Shown: piece by piece, positions 1 through 8,215 of the stretch
Layout of the letters: each line of letters begins with the position of its first letter
How positions within the stretch are numbered: position 1 is the stretch's first letter
Assembly (NCBI GenBank): GCA_030428355.1
Contig: JAUIBL010000022.1
Location: 1 to 64,000, forward strand
Length of the DNA stretch: 64,000 nt
Source: Alphaproteobacteria bacterium
GTDB taxonomy: Bacteria > Pseudomonadota > Alphaproteobacteria > Rhodobacterales > Rhodobacteraceae
Reading direction: 5' to 3'
The notes under the pieces: generated by a model
The model's database searches: none
Told to the model about the DNA's origin: nothing
What the model saw: the letters and a program-made list of their open reading frames with translations, nothing else
Made by a program: the position numbers and the translations under genes

Positions 1-149
1 TTGCGAGAGCCGCTGTGCACGACCTGTGAATTCAAACCCCGCCGCACCCCGCCTAGCTTGATTGGTGTCGGACAGACAGCCCGACGAAAGACACAAACCC
101 AACCGCGCCCCAAAGGCGCATCACACAAACACCTGAAAGGACCAACCCA

Positions 150-356
150 ATGAAAACCCTCATCGCAGCAACCGCTCTCGCCCTCACAGCCTTCTCGGCC
201 TCCGCCATGGTCGACACCTCGGCCGTCGATCAGTACGTCCCGGGCGCAGACATCTCCAGCCTGACCGAAGCCGAACAGAATCTGCTCGTCTCGATCATCC
301 ACTCCGGCGACAGCGAAGGCGAAAAGCGCTCGCAAATCTGGTCGCTGCTCAACTGA
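150..356 (+). CDS. Small secreted peptide, copy 1
   Basis: This 68-residue protein starts with a clear Sec signal peptide (Lys at position 3, hydrophobic core, probable cleavage after ASA near residue 19). The mature part is an acidic, polar peptide of about 49 residues with no cysteine and a motif SLTEAEQNLL followed by HSGDSEGEKRSQIWSLL. A GAAAGGA ribosome binding site sits ahead of the ATG. The next gene is a close paralogue. I do not recognise a characterised family; short secreted peptides of this shape are common in Rhodobacterales. Function is unknown; an exported peptide expressed in high amount is only a guess from the duplication. Confidence 0.8.
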   Translation: MKTLIAATALALTAFSASAMVDTSAVDQYVPGADISSLTEAEQNLLVSIIHSGDSEGEKRSQIWSLLN

Positions 357-419
357 GCCACCCCCAACCCAACCGCGCCAAAGGCGCATCACACAGACAC
401 ACTTGAAAGGACCAAACCC

Positions 420-626
420 ATGAAAACCCTCATCGCAGCAACCGCTCTTGCCCTCACAGCGTTCTCGGCCTCCGCCATGGTCGACACCTCCGCCGTCGAT
501 CAATACGTCCCGGGCGCAGACGTCTCCAGCCTGACCGAAGCCGAGCAGAACCTGCTTCTGACCATCATTCACTCCGGCGACAGCGAAGGCGAAAAGCGCT
601 CGCAGATCTGGTCGCTGCTCAATTGA
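420..626 (+). CDS. Small secreted peptide, copy 2
   Basis: This is the tandem paralogue of the preceding gene, also 68 residues with an identical signal peptide. The differences are Ile to Val in the GADxSS segment and VS to LT in the QNLLxxII segment. The C-terminal 20 residues are identical, which suggests that part is constrained. It has its own GAAAGGA ribosome binding site from the duplicated leader. There is no terminator between the copies, so the two are probably cotranscribed; hairpins follow this copy before the convergent acyltransferase gene. Confidence 0.8.
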   Translation: MKTLIAATALALTAFSASAMVDTSAVDQYVPGADVSSLTEAEQNLLLTIIHSGDSEGEKRSQIWSLLN

Positions 627-661
627 GACAGCATGGACCGCTGACGGTCCCGAACCACATC

Positions 662-728
662 CCGCGACGGACCCTCTGATCGAGGCCCGTCGCGGACGAT
701 GACAAGGCCGCCCCAACCCGGGCGGCCT
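662..728. terminator. Two hairpins between convergent genes
   Basis: The first hairpin pairs CCGCGACGG (662-670) with CCGTCGCGG (687-695). The second pairs AGGCCGCCC (705-713) with GGGCGGCCT (720-728) around a 6-base loop. They lie between the peptide genes and the convergent acyltransferase gene and probably end transcription from one or both sides. Neither has a good T run, so factor-independent termination is uncertain. Confidence 0.5.
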
Positions 729-736
729 GCAATCGG

Positions 737-1390
737 TCAGGGGGCACGACGCTCCAGCGCCGCGATGTTGCCACCGCAAATCTCGGCTTCGGCGGCAAGA
801 ACGGCCTCGATCGGCCAGTCCCACCACGCCAGTCGCTCGAGACGCGCAACCGTCGCAGCGTCGCACCGCATCCGCACGATCCGGGCAGGATTGCCCGCCA
901 CGACCGCATAAGACGGGATCTCTCCTGCAACGACGGCACCCGCACCGACGATCACGCCATTGCCGATCCGCGCGCCGGGCAGCACCTTGGCTCCGGTGCC
1001 GATCCAGACATCATTCCCGATGATCGTATCCCGACCGGCCCGGGGCATGCTGGGCCGCCCCACCGGATCGCCGCCCCCGAAGATCATGAACGGGAAGGTC
1101 GAAAACCCGTCATGCCGGTGATTGGCCGATGCGGTGATGAACTGCACGCCGTGGGCGATCTGGCAGAATTTGCCAAGGATCAGGCGTTCCGGCGAGAACG
1201 GATAGAGATAGGGTGCCAGATGCGCAGCCCAATCCTCGGGCGGGTGATGCGCGCTGGCATAGGTATAGGCCCCCGCTTCGATCCGGGGATGCGACAGGGC
1301 GGGTCCGAGGAAAACGGTTCCAGTGTGGGCGCTGCCATCGGGCAACGGAACAGGGTGCAGGGTGTCGGGATCTGCAAAAGCGACAGGCAT
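737..1390 (-). CDS. Hexapeptide-repeat acyltransferase (CatB/Vat-like xenobiotic acyltransferase family)
   Basis: The 217-residue protein carries hexapeptide repeats typical of left-handed parallel beta-helix acyltransferases, for example IIGNDVWIGTGAKVLPGARI and NGVIVGAGAVVAGEIPSYAVVAGNPARIVR near residues 120-170. The segment ANHRHDGFSTFPF contains the His-Arg-His region that holds the catalytic His in the chloramphenicol/streptogramin (CatB/Vat) subfamily. Proteins of this family transfer acetyl from acetyl-CoA to a hydroxyl; the natural substrate is often not an antibiotic. The gene stands alone, convergent with the small peptide genes and downstream of the tuf terminator. Resistance cannot be inferred from sequence alone. 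Confidence 0.85.
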   Translation of the reverse strand: MPVAFADPDTLHPVPLPDGSAHTGTVFLGPALSHPRIEAGAYTYASAHHPPEDWAAHLAPYLYPFSPERLILGKFCQIAHGVQFITASANHRHDGFSTFPFMIFGGGDPVGRPSMPRAGRDTIIGNDVWIGTGAKVLPGARIGNGVIVGAGAVVAGEIPSYAVVAGNPARIVRMRCDAATVARLERLAWWDWPIEAVLAAEAEICGGNIAALERRAP

Positions 1391-1496
1391 GATGGACCTC
1401 TTGATCTGGTTGCGGAAAATTGGCTCAGATCAGCAGATTGGTCACGTCACCCTCCATCGGTTGCACAGACGTCTTACCTGAAAGCCGCGCAAAACA

Positions 1497-1524
1497 AAAG
1501 GGCCACCCGCTGGGATGGCCCTTT
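1497..1524 (-). terminator. Rho-independent terminator of tuf
   Basis: A perfect 9-bp stem (AAAGGGCCA at 1497-1505 with TGGCCCTTT at 1516-1524) with a 10-base loop follows the tuf stop codon on the minus strand. On that strand it runs into TTTTGTTTTG, a good U tract. Confidence 0.9.
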
Positions 1525-1546
1525 GTCACCGCATGTGCGGCCTGTC

Positions 1547-2722
1547 TTACTCGACGATTTTGGACACGACGCCCGAGCCGACGGTGCGGCCGCCTTCGCG
1601 GATGGCGAAGCGGAGGCCGTCTTCCATGGCGATCGGGGCGATCAATTCCACGTCGAACTTCAGGTTGTCGCCCGGCATCACCATCTCGGTGCCTTCCGGC
1701 AGCGTCACGGTGCCCGTCACGTCGGTCGTGCGGAAGTAGAACTGCGGACGGTAGTTCGCGAAGAACGGGGTGTGGCGGCCGCCTTCTTCCTTGGTCAGGA
1801 TGTAGACCTCGGCTTCAAAGCGGGTGTGCGGCTTCACCGATTTCGGTGCGCACAGAACCTGGCCACGCTCAACGCCGTCACGGTCGATGCCGCGCAGCAG
1901 GGCGCCGATGTTGTCGCCCGCTTCACCACGGTCGAGCAGCTTGCGGAACATTTCCACACCGGTGCAGGTCGTGGTCTGGGTGTCGCGGATGCCGACGATC
2001 TCGATCGAGTCGCCCACGTTGATCACGCCACGCTCCACACGGCCGGTCACAACGGTACCACGGCCCGAGATCGAGAACACGTCTTCGATCGGCATCAGGA
2101 ACGGCTGGTCGATCGCACGCGCCGGCTGCGGAATGTAATCGTCGACAGCCTGCATCAGTTCGCGGATCTTGTTCTCGCCGATTTCCGGCTCGGTGCCGTT
2201 CATGGCGTGCAGGGCCGAGCCCGCGATGATCGGAATGTCGTCGCCCGGGAAGTCATAGGCCGACAGCAGCTCGCGGATTTCCATCTCGACGAGTTCCAGC
2301 AGTTCCGGATCGTCCACCTGGTCGACCTTGTTCATGAACACGACCATGGCGGGGATGCCCACCTGGCGGCCCAGCAGGATGTGCTCGCGGGTCTGCGGCA
2401 TCGGGCCGTCAGCCGCGTTCACCACGAGGATCGCGCCGTCCATCTGCGCCGCACCGGTGATCATGTTCTTCACATAGTCGGCGTGGCCGGGGCAGTCGAC
2501 GTGGGCGTAGTGACGCGCGTCGGTTTCGTATTCCACGTGCGCGGTCGAAATGGTGATGCCGCGGGCCTTCTCTTCGGGCGCGCCATCGATCTGGTCATAC
2601 GCCTTGAAGTCGCCGAAATACTTCGTGATCGCCGCCGTCAGCGTCGTCTTGCCGTGGTCAACGTGACCGATCGTGCCAATGTTGCAGTGCGGCTTGCCGC
2701 GCTCAAACTTTTCCTTGCCCAT
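1547..2722 (-). CDS. tuf: Elongation factor Tu
   Basis: This GTPase delivers aminoacyl-tRNA to the ribosomal A site. The 391-residue length and all key motifs fit EF-Tu: G1 GHVDHGKTT near residues 18-26, G3 DCPGHADY, G4 NKVD, G5 SAL, and the C-terminal beta-barrels ending GVVSKIVE. The start is placed at [10 protein letters not shown]; an in-frame upstream start would add an 11-residue extension not found in EF-Tu. The gene is alone, without rpsG/fusA or secE/nusG beside it. Many proteobacteria carry two tuf copies, so this may be one of two. A strong terminator follows. Confidence 0.98.
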   Translation of the reverse strand: MGKEKFERGKPHCNIGTIGHVDHGKTTLTAAITKYFGDFKAYDQIDGAPEEKARGITISTAHVEYETDARHYAHVDCPGHADYVKNMITGAAQMDGAILVVNAADGPMPQTREHILLGRQVGIPAMVVFMNKVDQVDDPELLELVEMEIRELLSAYDFPGDDIPIIAGSALHAMNGTEPEIGENKIRELMQAVDDYIPQPARAIDQPFLMPIEDVFSISGRGTVVTGRVERGVINVGDSIEIVGIRDTQTTTCTGVEMFRKLLDRGEAGDNIGALLRGIDRDGVERGQVLCAPKSVKPHTRFEAEVYILTKEEGGRHTPFFANYRPQFYFRTTDVTGTVTLPEGTEMVMPGDNLKFDVELIAPIAMEDGLRFAIREGGRTVGSGVVSKIVE

Positions 2723-2862
2723 CTCTTCAGACGCCTCGTGAATTGGGGGGTCCACCCGACCCGGTTTTCATCGCGGGCCAGATATGCGCAGAAAACCGGA
2801 AAATCAAGCCCAAACGCACGCGGCGTCGCGCCGTCGGTTCAGGGTGGCGTGACCGGCGCCGA

Positions 2863-3480
2863 TCAGCGCAGCGCAGAGACCGAAGACACCGCCGAACCTG
2901 CAGTCGTTGCAGCCTGCGGCAACGCCGCACCCGACACCTCGGGGGCACCCGGAAGAGTCGCATTCTCGGACCGTGTGAACCAGCCATCCGAGGCCTGCAT
3001 TTCGCGCAGCCAGACCTCGATTTCGCGCGCGGCCTCTTCGGCCAGACCGGTCAATTGCTGTTCGCGATTCTTGGAAATCCGGGATTCAAAGACCCGGATC
3101 ACCTGAATCTGTTTCGGCTCCGGGTTCATCTTGGCCTGCGCGGCATCGTCCCACAGGGTCACGTTCAGCGCGAGCGCGGATTTGCCCGGAATGATGGGCG
3201 GGGGCAGCGAATAGGCTTCGACGCTGACGCCGAGGTGATAGTACTTGTTGCCCTCGAACCGGCTGAACCGGTCGCCCAGCGCCTTGGTCACGGCGGCGAT
3301 CCATTCGTCTTCGGTGGCATCGCGTGACACCAGCAGCTTTTGCAGATTCGGCGCCACAACGCCGATATGCCCGATGCGGAAATCGCCCAGCGGTTCGGTC
3401 GGTTCGGCAAGATCGCGGGTGGCGCTGCCACAGGCGGCAAGCGCCAGGAGCACTGGCAAGGCGAAAAGAAAGCGGCGCAT
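2863..3480 (-). CDS. Outer-membrane or periplasmic lipoprotein of unknown function
   Basis: The protein has 205 residues. Its N-terminus is a lipoprotein signal, with LLALAACG placing the lipidated Cys near residue 17. The rest is a soluble alpha/beta domain with the segments KALGDRFSRFEGNKYYHLGVSVEAY and ALNVTLWDDAAQAKMNP, then a Ser/Ala-rich tail. The start is the ATG directly before this signal; a longer in-frame reading would run antisense through the P450 gene. The gene reads toward tuf and is divergent from the P450 gene. I do not recognise a characterised family. Confidence 0.8.
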   Translation of the reverse strand: MRRFLFALPVLLALAACGSATRDLAEPTEPLGDFRIGHIGVVAPNLQKLLVSRDATEDEWIAAVTKALGDRFSRFEGNKYYHLGVSVEAYSLPPPIIPGKSALALNVTLWDDAAQAKMNPEPKQIQVIRVFESRISKNREQQLTGLAEEAAREIEVWLREMQASDGWFTRSENATLPGAPEVSGAALPQAATTAGSAVSSVSALR

Positions 3481-3585
3481 CGCGGTCCCCCGGGCTGTCA
3501 TCCGGTTCTGTCTATCGCAGCGGGCGCACCGGTGCAACGCGGGCAGGCTGGCATCCGGCGGGCGCAGACCTAACTTTCCGGTGAT

Positions 3586-4968
3586 ATGCAAGACCGCCCG
3601 ACATCCGATCCCACAACATCCAGACGCACCCTGCCGGTGCGGGCGGAACTGGTGCGCGAACCGCTTAACGTGCTGCAAAGCTGGCAGGCCTCGCGGCGGA
3701 ACCTGCTCTGCATCATTCCAGAGGTCTCGACCAGGATGCCCATCGTGTCGGGCCGGACAGGCACGCCCTGGCACATGCTGACTGATCCCGACGGCATCCG
3801 GCATGTGCTGCTCGAGCAGGTCGACAGCTATCCGAAGTCGCGCGTGACCAAGAACCTGCTGCGCCCCGCGATCGGCGAGTCGCTGTTCATCGCCGAGGGA
3901 AAGCACTGGCGCTGGCAGCGGCGCACTGCGGCCCCCGCGTTTTCGCATCGCAACGTCACCGCCCTTGCCCCGGTGATGACCGGCGCCGCTGAGCGGTCTG
4001 CGGACCGGATAGCTCAGGCGGGCAAACGTGCCGTCAACATGCTCGACGAAATGATCACCGCGACCTTCGACGTGATTTCGGACGTCACTTTTTCCGGTGA
4101 CAGCGGGTTCGACCGCGATGCTGTGCACAAGGCCATCGACCTCTATATCTCTGACGCCGGCAAGGTGTCGCTGTTCGACGTTCTGGGCCTGCCCGACTGG
4201 ATTCCGCGCCCCGGACGCAACTTGGCCACCAACGGCATGGGAGACATGAAAGCCGCCGCAGACCGCGTGATCGACGCCCGCGAGGCAAAGGGCACCCATG
4301 ATACGCCCGATCTTCTTGACCTCCTTCTGCACGCCGAGGATCCGAAATCCGGCCGCCGCATGACGACGGAAGAAATCCGCGACAACCTTCTGACCTTCAT
4401 CGTCGCCGGGCACGAAACCACCGCGCTGACGCTGGCCTGGTCCTTCTACCTGTGCGCGTTCGACCCTGATGTGCAGGACCGCGCCCGCGCCGAGGCACAA
4501 TCGGTACTGCAAGGCCGCGCCGCCACCGCCCATGACCTGCCCAACCTGCCCTATATCCGGCAGATCATTGACGAAGCGCTGCGCCTGTATCCGCCCGCCG
4601 CCATCATCTCGCGCACGGCGATGGCGAAGGACACTCTTTGCGGCACACAGATCAATCCCGGCGACACCGTGATCATCCCGATCTATGCCCTGCACCGGTC
4701 ACATCTTCTGTGGACCGACCCTGACAGGTTCGACCCCGACCGCTGGGCAAATGGCGCAAAGCCCGACCGATACGCCTATCTGCCCTTTGGGGATGGTCCA
4801 CGCATCTGCATCGGTGCCAGCTTTGCCCTGCAGGAGGCGGTGATCATCCTTGCCACCTTGCTAAGGCGATTCCGTTTCAAATCGGTTAAGGGCGTCGATC
4901 CCGATCCGGTGATGATCATCACGCTGCGCCCCGAAGGCGGTGTCTGGCTCGAGGTCGAGCCGCTCTAG
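3586..4968 (+). CDS. Cytochrome P450 monooxygenase
   Basis: This 460-residue soluble P450 activates O2 to oxidise an unknown substrate. Visible signatures are the I-helix oxygen-binding motif AGHETT (274-279), the ExxR pair E330/R333 in EALRLYP, the DRFDPDRW segment, and the haem loop FGDGPRICIG (401-410) with the axial thiolate Cys408. There is no membrane anchor and no fused reductase, so it needs separate redox partners. No ferredoxin or ferredoxin reductase gene adjoins it. The stop codon overlaps that of the convergent oxidase gene through a shared CTAG. Family membership is certain, substrate unknown. Confidence 0.95.
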   Translation: MQDRPTSDPTTSRRTLPVRAELVREPLNVLQSWQASRRNLLCIIPEVSTRMPIVSGRTGTPWHMLTDPDGIRHVLLEQVDSYPKSRVTKNLLRPAIGESLFIAEGKHWRWQRRTAAPAFSHRNVTALAPVMTGAAERSADRIAQAGKRAVNMLDEMITATFDVISDVTFSGDSGFDRDAVHKAIDLYISDAGKVSLFDVLGLPDWIPRPGRNLATNGMGDMKAAADRVIDAREAKGTHDTPDLLDLLLHAEDPKSGRRMTTEEIRDNLLTFIVAGHETTALTLAWSFYLCAFDPDVQDRARAEAQSVLQGRAATAHDLPNLPYIRQIIDEALRLYPPAAIISRTAMAKDTLCGTQINPGDTVIIPIYALHRSHLLWTDPDRFDPDRWANGAKPDRYAYLPFGDGPRICIGASFALQEAVIILATLLRRFRFKSVKGVDPDPVMIITLRPEGGVWLEVEPL

Positions 4969-6161
4969 ATCACGGCTTTTTCGACCTTGGGCGCACCGCT
5001 CAGCAGGCGGTCAAAGTGGAACTCGGTCAGATCCAGCGACTGGTATCCACCATGGCAGATCCACTCGGCCAGCCCGCGCCCCATCGCCGGGGCCTGCTGC
5101 AGCCCGTGACCGGAAAACCCGTTTATGAACAGGTAGTTGCCCAAATCCGGGTGAGGCCCCAAAACCGCGTTATGGTCAAAGGTGTTCATCTCGTAATGCC
5201 CCACCCAGCTATGGGTCAGTCTGATCGCCTCGAACTGCGGAATACGCGCGGCCAGAAGCGGCCAGACCTCGGCCTCCCACAGCCCGTGATCCATTGCGAA
5301 GTCGTCGAAGGCCACCGCCGGGTCGGTGCCGAAATGCCCCCCTGCCTGATAGGTGCCCCCACCGTTTTCCCGCACGTGCAGGCCCGACGGATCAATCGTC
5401 AGCGGCAAATCGCGGTCGAGCGGCTGTTCCGCCTTGAACACCCAGGAATAGCGCTTGCGCGGCTCCACCGGCAGGTCGATCCCTGCCATACGGGCCACAT
5501 GCCCCGCGCGGGGACCGGCGGCGTTGATTATCTGCCCGCAGGCAATGCGCGTCCCATCCGCCAGCGTGACCGACTGCACCCGCTCGCCCGCAACCTCGAT
5601 CCCGATCACCTCCGCCTCGACATATTCGACACCGCGCTCCTGCGCCTGCCTGCGCAGCCATTCAAAGACCGCCATGCTGTCGAAATAGCCTTCGTCCCGC
5701 GTGTTGATCGACCCCAGAACAATGTCGTCCAGCGCGTAGAACGGATAAAGCCGCGCGATCTGGTCCCGCGACAAGAGCCGTGTCGCAGCGCCAGCCGCTT
5801 GCTGCACCGCAGCCCGCGCGCGCAGGTCGTCGGCAAAGGCGTCGGTGTCCGCCAGATAGAGATAGCCGAAATTGCGGATGCCCAACTGCGGCACACGCAC
5901 ATCGCCTCCCATGTAGTCGCGCAGATGGGTGACGAATTCCGCCCCGAACTGGCTGATCCGCACATTCAATTCGGTCGAAAACTGCTGCCGGATACAAGAG
6001 GTCGAGGTCGCCGTCGCCGTCTTCTCAAAGCTCATATCCCGGTCGACAACCAGAATACGCCCGTCAAACCCCAGATCGGTCAGGTACCACGCCACAGCCG
6101 ATCCCATGATCGCGCCGCCGACGATCACGACATCATAGCTGTCCCGCGCGGGTGTCCCCAT
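4965..6161 (-). CDS. FAD-dependent amine/D-amino-acid oxidoreductase (DAO family)
   Basis: The 398-residue protein begins with a dinucleotide-binding segment (DVVIVGGAIMGSAVAWYL, about residues 9-26) and continues with the substrate-binding fold of the glycine/sarcosine/D-amino-acid oxidase family, including IINAAGPRAGHVA and a C-terminal FINGFSGHGLQQAPAMGRGLAE motif that contacts FAD. Such enzymes oxidise the C-N bond of amino acids or N-methylated amines, giving an imine and H2O2 or a reduced acceptor. It lies 3 bases after the class IV aminotransferase gene on the same strand, so both are probably cotranscribed. That pairing favours a D-amino acid or related amine; the exact substrate is not visible. 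Confidence 0.85.
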   Translation of the reverse strand: MGTPARDSYDVVIVGGAIMGSAVAWYLTDLGFDGRILVVDRDMSFEKTATATSTSCIRQQFSTELNVRISQFGAEFVTHLRDYMGGDVRVPQLGIRNFGYLYLADTDAFADDLRARAAVQQAAGAATRLLSRDQIARLYPFYALDDIVLGSINTRDEGYFDSMAVFEWLRRQAQERGVEYVEAEVIGIEVAGERVQSVTLADGTRIACGQIINAAGPRAGHVARMAGIDLPVEPRKRYSWVFKAEQPLDRDLPLTIDPSGLHVRENGGGTYQAGGHFGTDPAVAFDDFAMDHGLWEAEVWPLLAARIPQFEAIRLTHSWVGHYEMNTFDHNAVLGPHPDLGNYLFINGFSGHGLQQAPAMGRGLAEWICHGGYQSLDLTEFHFDRLLSGAPKVEKAVI

Positions 6162-6164
6162 GGA

Positions 6165-7028
6165 TCAGACAGCGGCCTTGCGGCTTTCCTCAAGGTAGAT
6201 CTCGCGCAGGCGCGCGGTCCGGGCACCCGGCGTCCCGTCACCCAAGGACACACCGTCAATCTCGATCACCGGCATCACAAACGCCGAAGCCGAGGTGATG
6301 AACGCCTCATCCGCCTCTTTCGCCTCGTCGATGGTGAAGTTGCGCTCTTCCACCTGCATCTGCGCCTCACGCGCAAAGCGCAGCACGGCGGCACGGGTGA
6401 TCCCGTGCAGGATGTCGTTCGACAGGGCGCGTGTGATGATCGTGTTGCCCTTGATGATATAGGCGTTGTTCGAGGTGCCCTCGGTCACATGCCCATCCTG
6501 CACCATCCACGCGTCATCCGCACCCGCCTTCTTGGCCATCATCTTACCCATCGACGGGTAGAGAAGCTGCACCGTCTTGATGTCCCGCCGCCCCCAGCGC
6601 ACATCTTCGATGGAAATGATCTTCATGCCGGTCTTCGCCGCCGGGCTGTCCGCCAGACCGGGCTTGTTCTGCGTGAACAGCACGACAGTCGGCTCGGTCG
6701 TTTCCGGATCAGGGAACACGAAATCCCGATCACCCGGCGCGCCGCGCGTGACCTGGAGGTACACCAGACCATCCTCGATCCCGTTCACCCGCACCAATTC
6801 GCGGTGAATTTCCAGCAGATCGTCGAACACCGCCGGTTTCTTGATGTCGAGCTCGTTCAGAGACCGTTCCAGCCGCTTGGCATGCCCTGCGAAGTCGATC
6901 AGCTTGCCCCCGAGAACGGATGTCACCTCATAGACCCCGTCCGCCATCAGAAAGGCGCGGTCGAAGATCGACACCTTGGCTTCGTCTTCGGGCAGATACT
7001 CTCCGTTGACATATACGGTGCGGGTCAT
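6165..7028 (-). CDS. PLP class IV aminotransferase, probably D-amino-acid transaminase
   Basis: The 287-residue protein has the fold-type IV signature: the Schiff-base lysine is probably K151 in RRDIKT, followed by the EGTSNNAYII segment that grips the PLP ring. Length and the RDFVFPDPE region match D-alanine/D-amino-acid transaminase rather than branched-chain aminotransferase. D-amino-acid transaminase moves the amino group of D-Ala or D-Glu to 2-oxo acids. The start MTRTVYVNGEYL is preferred to a much longer in-frame extension that has no family resemblance. It is the first gene of a two-gene unit with the FAD oxidoreductase. A 4-amino-4-deoxychorismate lyase cannot be fully excluded. Confidence 0.8.
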   Translation of the reverse strand: MTRTVYVNGEYLPEDEAKVSIFDRAFLMADGVYEVTSVLGGKLIDFAGHAKRLERSLNELDIKKPAVFDDLLEIHRELVRVNGIEDGLVYLQVTRGAPGDRDFVFPDPETTEPTVVLFTQNKPGLADSPAAKTGMKIISIEDVRWGRRDIKTVQLLYPSMGKMMAKKAGADDAWMVQDGHVTEGTSNNAYIIKGNTIITRALSNDILHGITRAAVLRFAREAQMQVEERNFTIDEAKEADEAFITSASAFVMPVIEIDGVSLGDGTPGARTARLREIYLEESRKAAV

Positions 7029-7204
7029 GGGCGGGTCCTTCCTGCGGCAGGGATAACACGGGTCAGTTGCGGTTTCGTTTAGCGGGGCCAACGCCCCGGA
7101 TTCAAGGCAATTCGCGGCCCATCGGGCACCAGCGGCAAAAAGCCATTGACGCGGCCACGCTCTGCCCGTCCCTTTGGAGTAGCACATCGCAGTCCGGGAC
7201 CACC

Positions 7205-8212
7205 ATGTCGCCCTCTTCAGACCTAGCCCATTTTGTCCGTGACGCCCTGCGCGACGGACGGTCCGAAGCACAGATCCGCGCCAGCCTGCACACCGCCGGA
7301 TGGACCGAAACCGAGATCGACGCGGCCTTGTCCGGCTGGATGGTGTCGGACGACATCGGCGCGGTTCCGCGCCCGGTCCGGTCTTCGGCGGCGCGGGATG
7401 CGCTGTTCTACGCGCTTCTGTTCGTGGTCTTCGCCATGGTTGCGGGCAACACGCTGACGCTGCTGTTTGCCCAGATCAACCTCTGGCTGCCCGATCCGGA
7501 CGAACCCGCGCGCTATTCCCGTCTGGCCGGGCTGCGCTGGTCGATGGCGGCGCTGATCGTCTTCACCCCAGTCTTCTGGTGGATCGACCGAACCGACCGC
7601 CGCGCCACCGCCACCGACCCCGCTCGCAGGCACGGCACGATGCGCCGCTGGCTTTCGGCCATCGCGATGCTGGTGGCGGTGATCACGCTTCTGGGCGACG
7701 CGCTTTATCTCATCTACACATGGCTCGATGGTCAGATCACCCTGCGCTTTCTGGTGAAATCCGCGACAGTCGCAGTCATGGCGCTGATCGTTCTGGCCTA
7801 TTTCCGCGAAGACAGGGATGTGCCGCTGCCCCACCTGCCCCTTCCCGCCGCCTGGGGCCTCATCGCGCTTGCGGCGGTCGCTCTGGTCCTGACCTTTCGC
7901 GCGGTGGGCGGTCCGGCTCAGGGGCAGATGGAGCAACGCGACCAATGGCGTCTGTCCGACCTTCGGACCCTGTCAGAGGACATCCACTTGTGCCCCGGGA
8001 TTGATCGGACGGATCTGCCGGAAACCCTTGATCCAATGACCTGCGCCAGCAACCCGGCGCGCCTGACCGGATTTGCAAGCAGCGTTCGGTTCAGCCGGGT
8101 CGGGCCGACCGAATATACCCTGTGCACAGAGGTCGAGTTTCCCCCCGCGATCGAAGGCTACGGGCTGCGCGTCGATGGCAACACCGTCTGTATCCAGCAC
8201 CGCACCGACTGA
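7205..8212 (+). CDS. Multi-pass membrane protein with an N-terminal helical domain (DUF5671-like)
   Basis: The 335-residue protein opens with a helical segment (residues 5-45, FVRDALRDGRSEAQIRASL) of the type seen ahead of DUF5671 membrane domains. About five hydrophobic segments follow (near residues 63-83, 113-130, 155-178, 187-203 and 217-237), and then a C-terminal soluble domain with four Cys (LCPGIDRTDLP, MTCASNP, YTLCTEVEF, NTVCIQH) that could form disulfides outside the membrane. The ATG was chosen because translation from an earlier in-frame codon adds a low-complexity tail. Function is unknown. Its stop lies 3 bases from the convergent dgcA-like gene. Confidence 0.75.
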   Translation: MSPSSDLAHFVRDALRDGRSEAQIRASLHTAGWTETEIDAALSGWMVSDDIGAVPRPVRSSAARDALFYALLFVVFAMVAGNTLTLLFAQINLWLPDPDEPARYSRLAGLRWSMAALIVFTPVFWWIDRTDRRATATDPARRHGTMRRWLSAIAMLVAVITLLGDALYLIYTWLDGQITLRFLVKSATVAVMALIVLAYFREDRDVPLPHLPLPAAWGLIALAAVALVLTFRAVGGPAQGQMEQRDQWRLSDLRTLSEDIHLCPGIDRTDLPETLDPMTCASNPARLTGFASSVRFSRVGPTEYTLCTEVEFPPAIEGYGLRVDGNTVCIQHRTD

Positions 8213-8215
8213 GCG

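Larger units (their letters stand above)
96..626 (+). repeat. Tandem duplication of a small secreted-peptide gene with its leader
   Basis: Two nearly identical units lie 270 bases apart. Each holds a leader (AACCCAACCGCGCC, then AAAGGCGCATCACAC, then GAAAGGACCA as ribosome binding site) and a 68-codon gene. The leaders differ by small indels and the genes by a few substitutions, three of which change the protein. The duplication therefore included the 5' untranslated region and looks recent. Confidence 0.9.

Noticed and set aside
737-1390. Chloramphenicol resistance gene
   Set aside because: Only the fold and the His region are shared; chromosomal members of this family usually have other or unknown substrates.
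1112-3106. Long plus-strand reading frame of 664 codons opposite tuf
   Set aside because: It is antisense to EF-Tu, His/Arg/Val-rich without family resemblance, and arises from high-G+C codon bias of the real gene.
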